Shown here one piece after another: positions 1-7,250 of a stretch of 64,000 nt of DNA; position 1 is the stretch's first letter, and the number at the start of each line of letters is the position of its first letter. Position numbers and translations under genes: made by a program. This stretch comes from Alphaproteobacteria bacterium (GTDB lineage Bacteria; Pseudomonadota; Alphaproteobacteria; Rhodobacterales; Rhodobacteraceae). The notes beneath the pieces are model-generated. The model worked only from the letters and a program-made list of their open reading frames with translations. It made no database searches and was not told the origin of the DNA. The stretch spans positions 1 through 64,000 of the forward strand of contig JAUIIJ010000024.1 of the NCBI GenBank assembly GCA_030431825.1, written 5' to 3'.

Positions 1-2
1 CA

Positions 3-143
3 CTGCCCGGACTGCTGACCCGGTTGCAGGACCGGATCGCACCGATCCTGACCGGCCCGCCGATCCTGGCATTCCTGCCGGCGATCACGCTCGCGGCGTT
101 CTGGTTTGGTGGCGAACTGGCGCTGCTCCTCGTCTCGCTCGGC
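3..143 (+). pseudogene. 5' fragment of a membrane signalling gene (probable GGDEF/EAL protein), truncated
   Basis: The reading frame enters from the left edge and encodes about 47 residues with one clear hydrophobic segment (ILAFLPAITLAAFWFGG...LALLLVSLG). The run resembles the N-terminal membrane part of Rhodobacterales diguanylate cyclase/phosphodiesterase proteins; this is recollection of the family, not a search. After the glycine codon at 141-143 the frame passes without a stop into a segment with unrelated homology (IstB-like), so the signalling gene is broken here. No GGDEF or EAL domain follows. The true start lies outside the window or at its very edge. The chimeric frame continues to 359 and is unlikely to be functional. 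Confidence 0.45.
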
Positions 144-263
144 AAGACCGGTGCCGAACTGCTGTTCGAACTGATCTCCCAGAGATACGAGCGCGGCTCC
201 ATCCTGATCACCTCGAACCTGCCGTTCGATGAATGGACGAAAACCTTCGGATCAGAGCGCCTT
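144..263 (+). mobile_element. istB remnant (IS21-family transposition helper ATPase), about 40 codons
   Basis: Residues KTGAELLFELISQRYERGS, then ILITSNLPFDEW and FGSERL, match the region of IstB that follows Walker B and precedes the C-terminus, where intact proteins typically read LLFEVxSxRYERGS and TSNLPFxEW. The P-loop, Walker B and C-terminal DRLxH segment are all missing, and no istA or IS21 terminal repeats are seen. Similarity stops after FGSERL, and the codons up to the stop at 357-359 resemble nothing I recognise. It is a scar left by an old insertion and deletion, and it is fused in frame to the preceding membrane-protein fragment. Confidence 0.7.
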
Positions 264-436
264 CCAGCCGCTCTTCACCTTCCTCGAGGTCGCCATATCA
301 CGTCCAGTCGTAATTCAGACGTGATTGAAACCACAATTCAACGTCACAAAGCAACGTGAACAAAAGGGGGCTGAAGCCTAATGTGCCTGTAAATGTTGAT
401 TATTGGTGGTTTCCTGACGTTGTGGCGTCGTGGTGA

Positions 437-523
437 TGGTGCGGTCGAGAAGACTCGAACTTCCACGGGTGTTACCCCACAGCGACCTCAACGCTGCGCG
501 TCTACCAATTCCGCCACGACCGC
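437..523 (-). tRNA. tRNA-Leu (anticodon GAG)
   Basis: The minus strand gives a complete class II tRNA. The acceptor stem is GCGGTCG paired with CGACCGC, the D-loop has GGCGGAATTGGTAGACGC, and the anticodon stem CAGCG/CGCTG holds the loop TTGAGGT, giving anticodon GAG. There is a long variable arm, a T-arm with GTTCGAGTC, discriminator A, and CCA encoded at 439-437. The long variable arm and anticodon both indicate leucine (CUC/CUU codons). It lies antisense to, and 128 bp before, lipB. Confidence 0.95.
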
Positions 524-651
524 ACGTCAGGGCTGGTGGGCGGGCTATAGACCAAGCACGACACCTTGTGAAGAGGCAAATTCACTCTTTGTGACGGTTC
601 GCCGATCGACGCCCCCTTCCCTCCCGGTCGGCACCGCGCTAAAGCGGCACA

Positions 652-1326
652 ATGGTGGACTGGATCACATCCGACTCGCGCGTCAACTACCACGATGCCG
701 TGGCCTTCATGGAGCAGCGCGCGGCCGATATTGCTGCCGGAACGGCGCCCGAATGCGTCTGGCTGCTGGAACACCCGCCGCTATACACGGCGGGAACCAG
801 CGCGCGCCCACAAGACCTGACCGACCCCGACCGCTTCCCGGTGTATCCGACCAAACGCGGCGGGCAATACACTTATCACGGTCCGGGCCAGCGCGTGATC
901 TACGTCATGCTCGACGTCGGGAAACGCGGCCACGACGTGCGCCGGTTTGTACAGCAGCTCGAAGCCTGGGTGATCGCGGCGCTTGCCGAATTCAATGTCA
1001 CCGGTCACATCCGTGAGGGGCGCGTCGGCGTCTGGGTCGTTCGTGACGACAAACCGCTGACCGCCACCGGCACCAGGGCCGAAGACAAGATTGCGGCGAT
1101 CGGCATCCGCTTGCGCAAATGGATCAGCTTTCACGGAATTTCGATCAACGTCGAACCGGATCTCGATCACTTCAGCGGGATCGTTCCCTGCGGCATCACC
1201 GAACACGGCGTCACCAGCCTGGTCGACCTCGGGCACCCCGTGACGATGCATGACGTCGACGCCGCTCTCAGACGCAGCTTTGACGACATCTTCGGCGCAT
1301 CGAACCCGCCGCCCCGCTCCGCGTGA
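652..1326 (+). CDS. lipB: Octanoyltransferase LipB
   Basis: LipB moves the octanoyl group from octanoyl-ACP to the lipoyl domains of 2-oxoacid dehydrogenases and the glycine cleavage H protein, the first step of endogenous lipoate synthesis in the cytoplasm. The 224-residue protein has the usual length. It shows [12 protein letters not shown] at about 69-80, the catalytic lysine in [11 protein letters not shown] (K146) and the catalytic cysteine in GIVPCGI (C180). The start at 652 gives a conventional N-terminus (MVDWITS), although no strong Shine-Dalgarno is seen. LipA, the sulfur-insertion partner, is not in the window. The gene converges on the HIT gene, with repeat A between them. Confidence 0.95.
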   Translation: MVDWITSDSRVNYHDAVAFMEQRAADIAAGTAPECVWLLEHPPLYTAGTSARPQDLTDPDRFPVYPTKRGGQYTYHGPGQRVIYVMLDVGKRGHDVRRFVQQLEAWVIAALAEFNVTGHIREGRVGVWVVRDDKPLTATGTRAEDKIAAIGIRLRKWISFHGISINVEPDLDHFSGIVPCGITEHGVTSLVDLGHPVTMHDVDAALRRSFDDIFGASNPPPRSA

Positions 1327-1352
1327 ACGCCAGGGGATATGCGGCTTCCGAT

Positions 1353-1411
1353 TTCATCTTTGTGAAAATACTCCGGGGGAGACGCCCGCAAGGCGGCGGG
1401 GGCAGCGCCCC
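1353..1411. repeat. Dispersed repeat family A, copy 1
   Basis: This copy starts TTCATCTTTGTGAAAATACT, continues with CCGGGGGAG and a GC-rich block, and ends in GGGGCAGCGCCCC, which can form a 5-bp stem (GGGGC/GCCCC) with an AGC loop. It matches the copy at 33341-33401 almost base for base and a shortened copy at 62824. It fills the gap between the convergent lipB and HIT genes, and its last base is the first base of the HIT stop codon on the plus strand. No ORF is present. A role as a terminator is possible, but no T-run follows the hairpin. Confidence 0.8.
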
Positions 1412-1830
1412 TAACCGGCAAGCACCTCGCGAATCCTGTCGGCATGTGCCTGGATCGCGTCCATGTCACCCATCTGGCCCGGCGGGCGCAGGCTGACATC
1501 CGATTGACGCGGCAGCACATGAAAATGCAGGTGGAAAACCTCCTGCCCCCCATCCGCTTCATTGAATTGCTGAATTGTCACCCCGGTCGCATCGAACGCG
1601 GCCATCACCGCACGCGCCAGCTTCTGGACAGTCCGCATGACCGCTGCCAATTCGGCCTCGCCGGCATCGAGGATGTTGCGGCACGCAGCCTTGGGGATGA
1701 CAAGGCAATGGCCGTCGGCACGCGGCATGATGTCCATGAAGACCAGCGTCTCGTCGTCCTCATAGACCCGGATCGACGGGATCTCATCCCGCAGGATCTT
1801 TGCAAAGATGTTATCGTCATCATAGGTCAT
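1411..1830 (-). CDS. HIT family protein (histidine triad nucleotide-binding hydrolase)
   Basis: The 139-residue cytoplasmic protein has the HIT signature HLHFHVLP near residue 105, which forms the alpha-phosphate binding site. Family members hydrolyse purine nucleoside phosphoramidates or AP4A-type dinucleotides; the substrate here is not determinable. The N-terminal block has NIFAKILRDEIPSI and VYEDDETLVFMDI, typical of bacterial HIT proteins. The open frame runs on to 2010, but the ATG at 1830 gives the family-typical start (MTYDDDNIFAKI). The stop codon touches repeat A. The gene is divergent from ctaD, and their shared 250-bp intergenic region holds an FNR-type palindrome. Confidence 0.9.
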   Translation of the reverse strand: MTYDDDNIFAKILRDEIPSIRVYEDDETLVFMDIMPRADGHCLVIPKAACRNILDAGEAELAAVMRTVQKLARAVMAAFDATGVTIQQFNEADGGQEVFHLHFHVLPRQSDVSLRPPGQMGDMDAIQAHADRIREVLAG

Positions 1831-1966
1831 CGGCCTGCTCCCGTATCTTACAATGCCTGCCGCTTTGTGCGAAGTCAGGCGCAGCAGGTCAACCCGCACA
1901 CGTCTCCGGAGGCGGGCGCCGCCCATTGCATCGGCACGGAAAACAAGGGGGGCGCGGCAATTTATC

Positions 1967-1980
1967 TTGATCCAAATCAA
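1967..1980. promoter_or_regulatory. FNR/FnrL-type operator upstream of ctaD
   Basis: The sequence TTGATCCAAATCAA is a perfect inverted repeat identical to the FNR/Anr/FnrL consensus TTGAT-N4-ATCAA. Its centre lies 108 bp upstream of the ctaD start and 144 bp upstream of the HIT start. FNR-type proteins carry an oxygen-labile 4Fe-4S cluster and act under low oxygen. I infer oxygen control of the aa3 oxidase gene, of the HIT gene, or both. The sign of regulation cannot be read without the transcription start. Confidence 0.75.
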
Positions 1981-2081
1981 ACTCCACCATTGAAGCCGTT
2001 CTGTAGGCATTCTAAAACCTGAGAGGAATTTCGCACGCGCCAGACACTCCGCGCGTGTTCATCTGTTACAGGAGGCGCCAA

Positions 2082-3755
2082 ATGGCCGACGCAGCCATTC
2101 ATGGTCACGAGCACGCGGACGAGCGCAGTTTCTTCACGCGCTGGTTCATGTCCACCAACCACAAGGACATCGGGATACTCTACCTGATCGTGTCCGCATT
2201 TGCCGGTTTGATCTCTGTCGCGTTCACCGTCTACATGCGGATCGAACTGATGGAGCCCGGCGTTCAGCACATGTGCATGGAAGGCGCGCGGCTCTTCGCC
2301 GATTCGTCGCAGCCCTGTACGCCGAACGGCCATCTCTGGAACGTGCTGATCACCGGCCACGGCATCCTGATGATGTTCTTCGTCGTCATCCCGGCGTTGT
2401 TCGGCGGATTCGGCAACTATTTCATGCCGTTGCAGATCGGCGCGCCGGACATGGCCTTCCCGCGCATGAACAACCTGTCCTTCTGGCTGTATGTCTTCGG
2501 CACCACCCTGGCAGTCTGCTCGGTGCTGGCCCCAGGCGGCAACGACCAGGCGGGTTCCGGGGTCGGCTGGGTGCTCTACCCGCCGCTTTCGGTCAAAGAG
2601 GGCGGCATGTCCATGGACTTCGCGATCTTCGCGGTACACGTCTCCGGTGCCTCGTCGATCCTCGGTGCCATCAACATGATCACTACATTCCTGAACATGC
2701 GCGCCCCGGGCATGACGCTGTTCAAGGTGCCGTTGTTCGCCTGGTCGATCTTCGTCACCGCGTGGCTGATCCTGCTGTCGCTGCCCGTCCTCGCCGGTGC
2801 GATCACCATGCTGCTGATGGACCGCAACTTCGGGTTCACCTTCTTCGACCCCGCCGGCGGCGGCGATCCGATCCTGTACCAGCACATCCTCTGGTTCTTT
2901 GGCCACCCGGAAGTGTACATCGTGATCCTGCCCGGCTTCGGCCTGATCAGCCACGTCATCGGGACCTTCGCGCGCAAGCCGATCTTCGGCTACCTGCCGA
3001 TGGTCTGGGCGCTGATCGCCATCGGCTTCCTCGGCTTCGTCGTGTGGGCGCACCACATGTACACGGTCGGCATGACCCTGAACCAGCAGGCCTATTTCAT
3101 GCTGGCGACCATGACCATCGCGGTGCCTACGGGCGTCAAGGTGTTCAGCTGGATCGCGACCATGTGGCGGGGCTCGATCGAGTTCAAGACGCCGATGCTC
3201 TGGGCCTTCGGCTTCCTGTTCCTGTTCACCATCGGTGGCGTGACCGGGATCGTCCTTTCGCAGGCCGCAGTGGACCGCTACTACCACGATACCTACTACG
3301 TGGTTGCGCATTTCCACTACGTGATGAGCCTTGGTGCGGTCTTCACCATCTTCGCGGGTATCTACTTCTACCTGCCCAAGATGACCGGGCGCATGTATCC
3401 TGAAACCATGGGCAAGCTGCATTTCTGGTTGATGTTCATCGGCGCGAACCTGACATTCTTCCCGCAGCACTTCCTGGGCCGTCAGGGCATGCCGCGCCGT
3501 TACATCGACTATCCCGAGGCCTTCGCCTACTGGAACTGGTGGTCGAGCATCGGTGCCTTCCTGTCCTTCGCCTCGTTCCTGCTGTTCTTCGGGATCATCT
3601 GGTACACGCTCACCCGCGGCGCCAAGGTGACCGAAAACAACCCCTGGAACGAATACGCGGATACGCTGGAATGGACCCTGCCCAGCCCGCCGCCCGAGCA
3701 CACGTTCGAAACCCTGCCCAAGCAGGAAGACTGGGACAAGCGCCACGCGCACTAG
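2082..3755 (+). CDS. ctaD: Cytochrome c oxidase subunit I, aa3 type
   Basis: This is the catalytic subunit of the aa3 terminal oxidase. It reduces O2 to water with electrons from cytochrome c and pumps protons across the inner membrane. The 557-residue protein has 12 expected transmembrane helices. Visible residues include the low-spin haem a ligand H93 in [12 protein letters not shown], the His-Tyr cross-link and CuB ligand region [11 protein letters not shown], the CuB histidine pair in WAHHMYTVG, and the haem ligands in [14 protein letters not shown]. The K-channel lysine lies in TGVKVFSW. The ATG at 2082 follows GGAGG at 2071-2075. Other cox genes are absent from the neighbourhood, so subunit I is transcribed alone, with an intrinsic terminator just behind it. 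Confidence 0.97.
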   Translation: MADAAIHGHEHADERSFFTRWFMSTNHKDIGILYLIVSAFAGLISVAFTVYMRIELMEPGVQHMCMEGARLFADSSQPCTPNGHLWNVLITGHGILMMFFVVIPALFGGFGNYFMPLQIGAPDMAFPRMNNLSFWLYVFGTTLAVCSVLAPGGNDQAGSGVGWVLYPPLSVKEGGMSMDFAIFAVHVSGASSILGAINMITTFLNMRAPGMTLFKVPLFAWSIFVTAWLILLSLPVLAGAITMLLMDRNFGFTFFDPAGGGDPILYQHILWFFGHPEVYIVILPGFGLISHVIGTFARKPIFGYLPMVWALIAIGFLGFVVWAHHMYTVGMTLNQQAYFMLATMTIAVPTGVKVFSWIATMWRGSIEFKTPMLWAFGFLFLFTIGGVTGIVLSQAAVDRYYHDTYYVVAHFHYVMSLGAVFTIFAGIYFYLPKMTGRMYPETMGKLHFWLMFIGANLTFFPQHFLGRQGMPRRYIDYPEAFAYWNWWSSIGAFLSFASFLLFFGIIWYTLTRGAKVTENNPWNEYADTLEWTLPSPPPEHTFETLPKQEDWDKRHAH

Positions 3756-3780
3756 CGCTCTCAGGCAGATACAGAGCAAG

Positions 3781-3812
3781 AGACCCCGGAAAACACTTCC
3801 GGGGTCTTTTTT
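3781..3812 (+). terminator. Intrinsic terminator of ctaD
   Basis: A 10-bp perfect stem, AGACCCCGGA paired with TCCGGGGTCT, flanks a 7-nt loop and runs directly into a six-T tract at 3807-3812. It sits 25 bp after the ctaD stop and marks ctaD as a single-gene transcript. Confidence 0.92.
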
Positions 3813-3914
3813 GTTGCGCCGTCCGCCGCTCATTTGTGGTGCTCCGTGCAACCGTCTTGCGCGAACCCGATCAGCGCCCTACCAATTATGCATGCACCGC
3901 AACGGAGGTTTCCG

Positions 3915-4637
3915 ATGATTACCGTTTCGCCCCTGACGCCCCAAGGCGTGCTGGAGGTTCAAATATCCGGCAAGCTGACCGCAGAAGAATATGCCAGCAC
4001 CCTCACTCCCGCGATGGATGAGGCTGCCGCGCGTGAAGATCGCTTGCGATTGTTACTGCGCGTAGGGCCCGATTTTTCCGGCTTTACGCCCAAGGCCGCC
4101 TGGGCGGATGCCAAGCTCGGCCTGCGTCACTGGGCCGGTTTCGAACGCATCGCCGTTGTCACCGATGTCGACTGGATCGAGAATACGATGCAGTTCATGG
4201 GCTTTGCCCTGCCCGGTGCCGTCGAGACCTTTGATCTGGACGAGGTGGACGATGCCCGGCGCTGGCTTACCGAATCTCTCGGCAGCCTGCACATGCGTGA
4301 TATCGGGGATCAGATCCTGCATGTTCAACTGCTCGGCAAGCTCGACACCGCCGCCTACGCCCGCGCCGAAGACGATATGGATGCCTATGTCCGCGATCAC
4401 GGCCGGTTCAAACTGCTGCTGGATCTGCGCGAGTTCGATGGCTGGCAGGGGCTCGCCGCCCTTGGAGATCACCTGAAACTGATCCGCGATCACCGCCATA
4501 TCCCAACCAAGGTGGCCGTTCTGGGCGATGAATCCTGGCAGAAACTGGCACAGAAACTCATGCGCTACTTCATTTCAGCCGAGAGCCGGTATTTCGACGA
4601 GGACGATATCGAAAACGCCAAAGCCTGGCTTGCATGA
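3915..4637 (+). CDS. Tandem SpoIIAA-like (STAS/DUF3478) protein
   Basis: The 240-residue soluble protein is an internal duplication. Residues 1-120 and 125-240 each have the SpoIIAA-like layout of a short beta-rich start (VLEVQISGKLTAEEY and ILHVQLLGKLDTAAY), a central LLLRVGPDFSGFT or LLLDLREFDGW strand, a helix with AVVTDVDW or AVLGDESW, and a C-terminal FDLDEVDDARRWL or FDEDDIENAKAWL. Such domains are usually single (about 120 residues) and of uncertain function; some bind lipids or act in stress responses. The ATG at 3915 has GGAGG at 3904-3908. The gene follows the ctaD terminator, so it probably has its own promoter. Confidence 0.8.
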   Translation: MITVSPLTPQGVLEVQISGKLTAEEYASTLTPAMDEAAAREDRLRLLLRVGPDFSGFTPKAAWADAKLGLRHWAGFERIAVVTDVDWIENTMQFMGFALPGAVETFDLDEVDDARRWLTESLGSLHMRDIGDQILHVQLLGKLDTAAYARAEDDMDAYVRDHGRFKLLLDLREFDGWQGLAALGDHLKLIRDHRHIPTKVAVLGDESWQKLAQKLMRYFISAESRYFDEDDIENAKAWLA

Positions 4638-4734
4638 TCGCTCGCCACAGGAACGACAGGGTGGGCCAAGGTTTGGGATCGGCCGCCCTGTCGCGCTTGC
4701 CGGCTCATGACACATCACCAAATCCAACCTCGCG

Positions 4735-5214
4735 ATGCCCTATAGCTGGTCACATACCGACGCCACCACCCGGGAGTTGCAGCTCTGGCCGCATCAGTCC
4801 TTGCCGCCAAAGGGCTTTGCCGGGTTCATTCTTGCCACGTTCCTGCTGATCCTGCTGCCGCTCCTGCCGGTTTTGGGGAGCGTCGTGCTATGGGGCCTGC
4901 TGCCGTTTCTGATGCTGGCCGTCGCCGGTCTCTGGTATGCGCTTGGACGCAACCGTCGCGACGCGCAGATCCTCGAGATCCTGACACTCACCGAAAGCCA
5001 CGCCCATCTTGTCCGGCACAACCCGCGCAGCGCGGCGCAGGAATGGCAGTGCAATCGCTATTGGGCGACCACGCAAATGCACGAAACCGACGGTCCGGTG
5101 CCACACTATGTGACGCTCAAGGGCGGCGGTCGCGAGGTCGAGATCGGCGCGTTCCTGTCGGAAGACGAACGGATCACCCTGTTCGAAGAACTGGACAGGG
5201 CGCTGCGTCCCTGA
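4735..5214 (+). CDS. DUF2244 family membrane protein
   Basis: The 159-residue protein has an N-terminal soluble stretch, two adjacent hydrophobic segments at about 28-50 and 52-67 (FAGFILATFLLILLPLLPVL, then LWGLLPFLMLAVAGLWYAL), and a C-terminal cytoplasmic beta domain with TLKGGGREVEIGAFLSEDER. This matches DUF2244, a family often found beside cytochrome oxidase genes in alphaproteobacteria. Its biochemical role is unknown. The association with ctaD 1 kb upstream is suggestive only. It converges on the YqeY-like gene. Confidence 0.8.
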   Translation: MPYSWSHTDATTRELQLWPHQSLPPKGFAGFILATFLLILLPLLPVLGSVVLWGLLPFLMLAVAGLWYALGRNRRDAQILEILTLTESHAHLVRHNPRSAAQEWQCNRYWATTQMHETDGPVPHYVTLKGGGREVEIGAFLSEDERITLFEELDRALRP

Positions 5215-5327
5215 ACAGCGTATCCGCCATCGCCATGGTGACGATTCGCGCGAATCACGGCGACCCGCGCGCTGCCGCACCTGGGCAGCAATGGTTTGCA
5301 TGACGCGAAACAGGCGCCGTTGCGGGG

Positions 5328-5792
5328 TCAGCCCGCGCAGAGACTGTCCTTGACCAGCGGCCCGACCTTGCCAAAGTCCATCTGCCCGGTATAGCGCCCC
5401 TTGAGCTCGGCCATCACCTTGCCCATGTCGCGGATCGACGTTGCACCGGTTGTCTCGACAGCCGAGCGCACCGCCTTGGCAATCTCATCCTCGCCCATTT
5501 GCTTGGGCAGGAATTCCTGAATTATTTCAATCTCCTGCCGCTCTCTTTCGGCCAGGTCGATGCGCCCGCCCTCTTCGTAGGCGCGGGCACTTTCCTGTCT
5601 CTGCTTGGTCATCTTGCTCAGGATCGCCAGCACGTCAGCGTCACGGACGCCGCCCTCGGCTCCTTCGCCACGCGCTGCAATGTCCTGATCCTTGATCGCC
5701 GCACAGATCAATCGCAATGTCGACAGGCGCATCGTGGCCTTGTCCCGCATTGCCTGTTTGAGGGCATCATTTACCCGCGTTCGCATGTTCAT
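5328..5792 (-). CDS. yqeY: GatB/YqeY domain protein
   Basis: The 154-residue helical protein matches the YqeY family, which resembles the tRNA-binding C-terminal domain of GatB. Recognisable parts are MRLSTLRLICAAIKDQD, the EREIEIIQEFLPKQM-like segment (here ERERQEIEIIQEFLPKQM), and IRDMGKVMAELKGRYTGQMD near the end. It is thought to bind tRNA or assist amidotransfer, but no firm function is established. Two start codons are close, ATG at 5792 and at 5786; neither has a strong ribosome site. The gene is divergent from carA, and the two share a 184-bp control region. Confidence 0.9.
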   Translation of the reverse strand: MNMRTRVNDALKQAMRDKATMRLSTLRLICAAIKDQDIAARGEGAEGGVRDADVLAILSKMTKQRQESARAYEEGGRIDLAERERQEIEIIQEFLPKQMGEDEIAKAVRSAVETTGATSIRDMGKVMAELKGRYTGQMDFGKVGPLVKDSLCAG

Positions 5793-5915
5793 ATTGAGTG
5801 TTCCATCCCCATGGAGTTCGAAACACCGACAGTACAGAAGTAAAATGCGCGATTCAACCGTGGGGCCGCGACGTAACCTGTTGATAATACGCGATGTCCC
5901 AAATTGTGACCGGAC

Positions 5916-5944
5916 TTGACCTGTGTCCGCGCGCCGCTTAGGTA
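5916..5944 (+). promoter_or_regulatory. Sigma-70 type promoter for carA
   Basis: TTGACC at 5916-5921 and TAGGTA at 5939-5944 are separated by exactly 17 bp and point toward carA, whose start lies 33 bp after the -10 box. The -35 box matches five of six consensus bases and the -10 box three of six (T-1, A-2, A-6 of TATAAT). It implies a short leader without room for the leader attenuators found in some pyrimidine operons. Confidence 0.6.
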
Positions 5945-5976
5945 TCCGTGAATTCAGCCCATAAGAGAGTCGCACC

Positions 5977-7137
5977 ATGGCCCAATCCGCCTTGCCAAAG
6001 CCCACCGCCTGCCTGGCGCTTGCCGACGGGTCCGTGTTTTATGGCGTCGGTTTCGGTGCAACCGGGCAGACCACCGCGGAGCTGTGCTTCAACACGGCCA
6101 TGACCGGCTATCAGGAAATCATGACCGACCCCTCCTATGCCGGGCAGGTCATCACCTTTACCTTCCCGCATATCGGCAATGTCGGCGTCAACCCGGACGA
6201 TGACGAGACCGCCGATCCGGTCGCGTCGGGCATGGTGGTCAAGTGGGACCCGACCGCGCCGAGCAACTGGCGCGCCACCGAGCATCTGCAAGAGTGGCTG
6301 GCGCGGCGCGGCCGCATCGCCATCGGCGGTGTCGACACGCGTCGGCTGACCCGTGCGATCCGCCAACAGGGTGCGCCGCATGTGGCGCTCGCGCATGATC
6401 CGGAGGGCAGGTTCGACCTCGAGGCCCTGGTCGCTGCGGCACGCGGTTTCGCCGGTCTCGAAGGGATGGATCTCGCCAAGGAAGTGACCTGCGCGCAATC
6501 CTACCGCTGGGACGAGATGCGGTGGGCCTGGCCCGAAGGCTATGCGCCCCAGACCGCCGCGAAACACAAGGTTGTCGCCATCGATTACGGTGCCAAGCGC
6601 AACATTCTGCGCTGTCTCGCAAGTGCCGGGTGCGATGTCACGGTGCTGCCCGCGACCGCATCCTCGGAAGAGGTTCTCGCGCACCAGCCAGACGGCTTGT
6701 TCCTGTCCAACGGTCCCGGCGACCCGGCCGCCACCGGCAGCTATGCGGTGCCGATGATCCGCGATGTGCTGGACAAGACGGACATCCCGGTTTTCGGCAT
6801 CTGCCTTGGGCATCAGATGCTGGCGCTCGCGCTCGGAGCCAAGACCGTCAAGATGAACCACGGGCACCACGGGGCCAACCATCCGGTCAAGGACATGGAG
6901 ACCGGCAAGGTTGAGATCACCTCGATGAACCACGGGTTTGCGGTGGATGCCCAGACCTTGCCCGAAGGCATCGTCGAGACACACCGGTCGCTGTTTGACG
7001 GCTCCAACTGCGGTATCCGGATGACAGAACGTCCGGTATATTCGGTACAACATCACCCCGAAGCCAGCCCCGGCCCGCAGGACAGTTTCTATCTCTTCGA
7101 GCGTTTCGCCGAAGCGATGAGTACGAGAAAATCCTAG
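5977..7137 (+). CDS. carA: Carbamoyl-phosphate synthase small subunit (glutaminase)
   Basis: CarA hydrolyses glutamine and channels ammonia to CarB to make carbamoyl phosphate for arginine and pyrimidine synthesis. The 386-residue protein has the CarA-specific N-terminal domain (FNTAMTGYQEIMTDPSYAGQ at about 33-52) and a class I glutamine amidotransferase domain. The nucleophile is C276 in FGICLGHQM, with the His-Glu pair in VQHHPEASPGP near residue 360. Length and motifs are normal. carB is not in the window, as is common in Rhodobacterales where the two genes are separated. Confidence 0.97.
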   Translation: MAQSALPKPTACLALADGSVFYGVGFGATGQTTAELCFNTAMTGYQEIMTDPSYAGQVITFTFPHIGNVGVNPDDDETADPVASGMVVKWDPTAPSNWRATEHLQEWLARRGRIAIGGVDTRRLTRAIRQQGAPHVALAHDPEGRFDLEALVAAARGFAGLEGMDLAKEVTCAQSYRWDEMRWAWPEGYAPQTAAKHKVVAIDYGAKRNILRCLASAGCDVTVLPATASSEEVLAHQPDGLFLSNGPGDPAATGSYAVPMIRDVLDKTDIPVFGICLGHQMLALALGAKTVKMNHGHHGANHPVKDMETGKVEITSMNHGFAVDAQTLPEGIVETHRSLFDGSNCGIRMTERPVYSVQHHPEASPGPQDSFYLFERFAEAMSTRKS

Positions 7138-7250
7138 CGGAAGCCCGGTATTTTAGGCGTATTGTCGATAAATACCAGCAACTTAATCTGTTGTTAACAT
7201 ACCCCGCTTCACGCTGATGCCCGACTTCAACTGCTCGTCGGGCAACCGGG

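Noticed and set aside
1977-3851. A 624-codon minus-strand frame opposite ctaD
   Set aside because: Composition is biased to His, Asp, Glu and Arg; the plus strand has a complete oxidase subunit.
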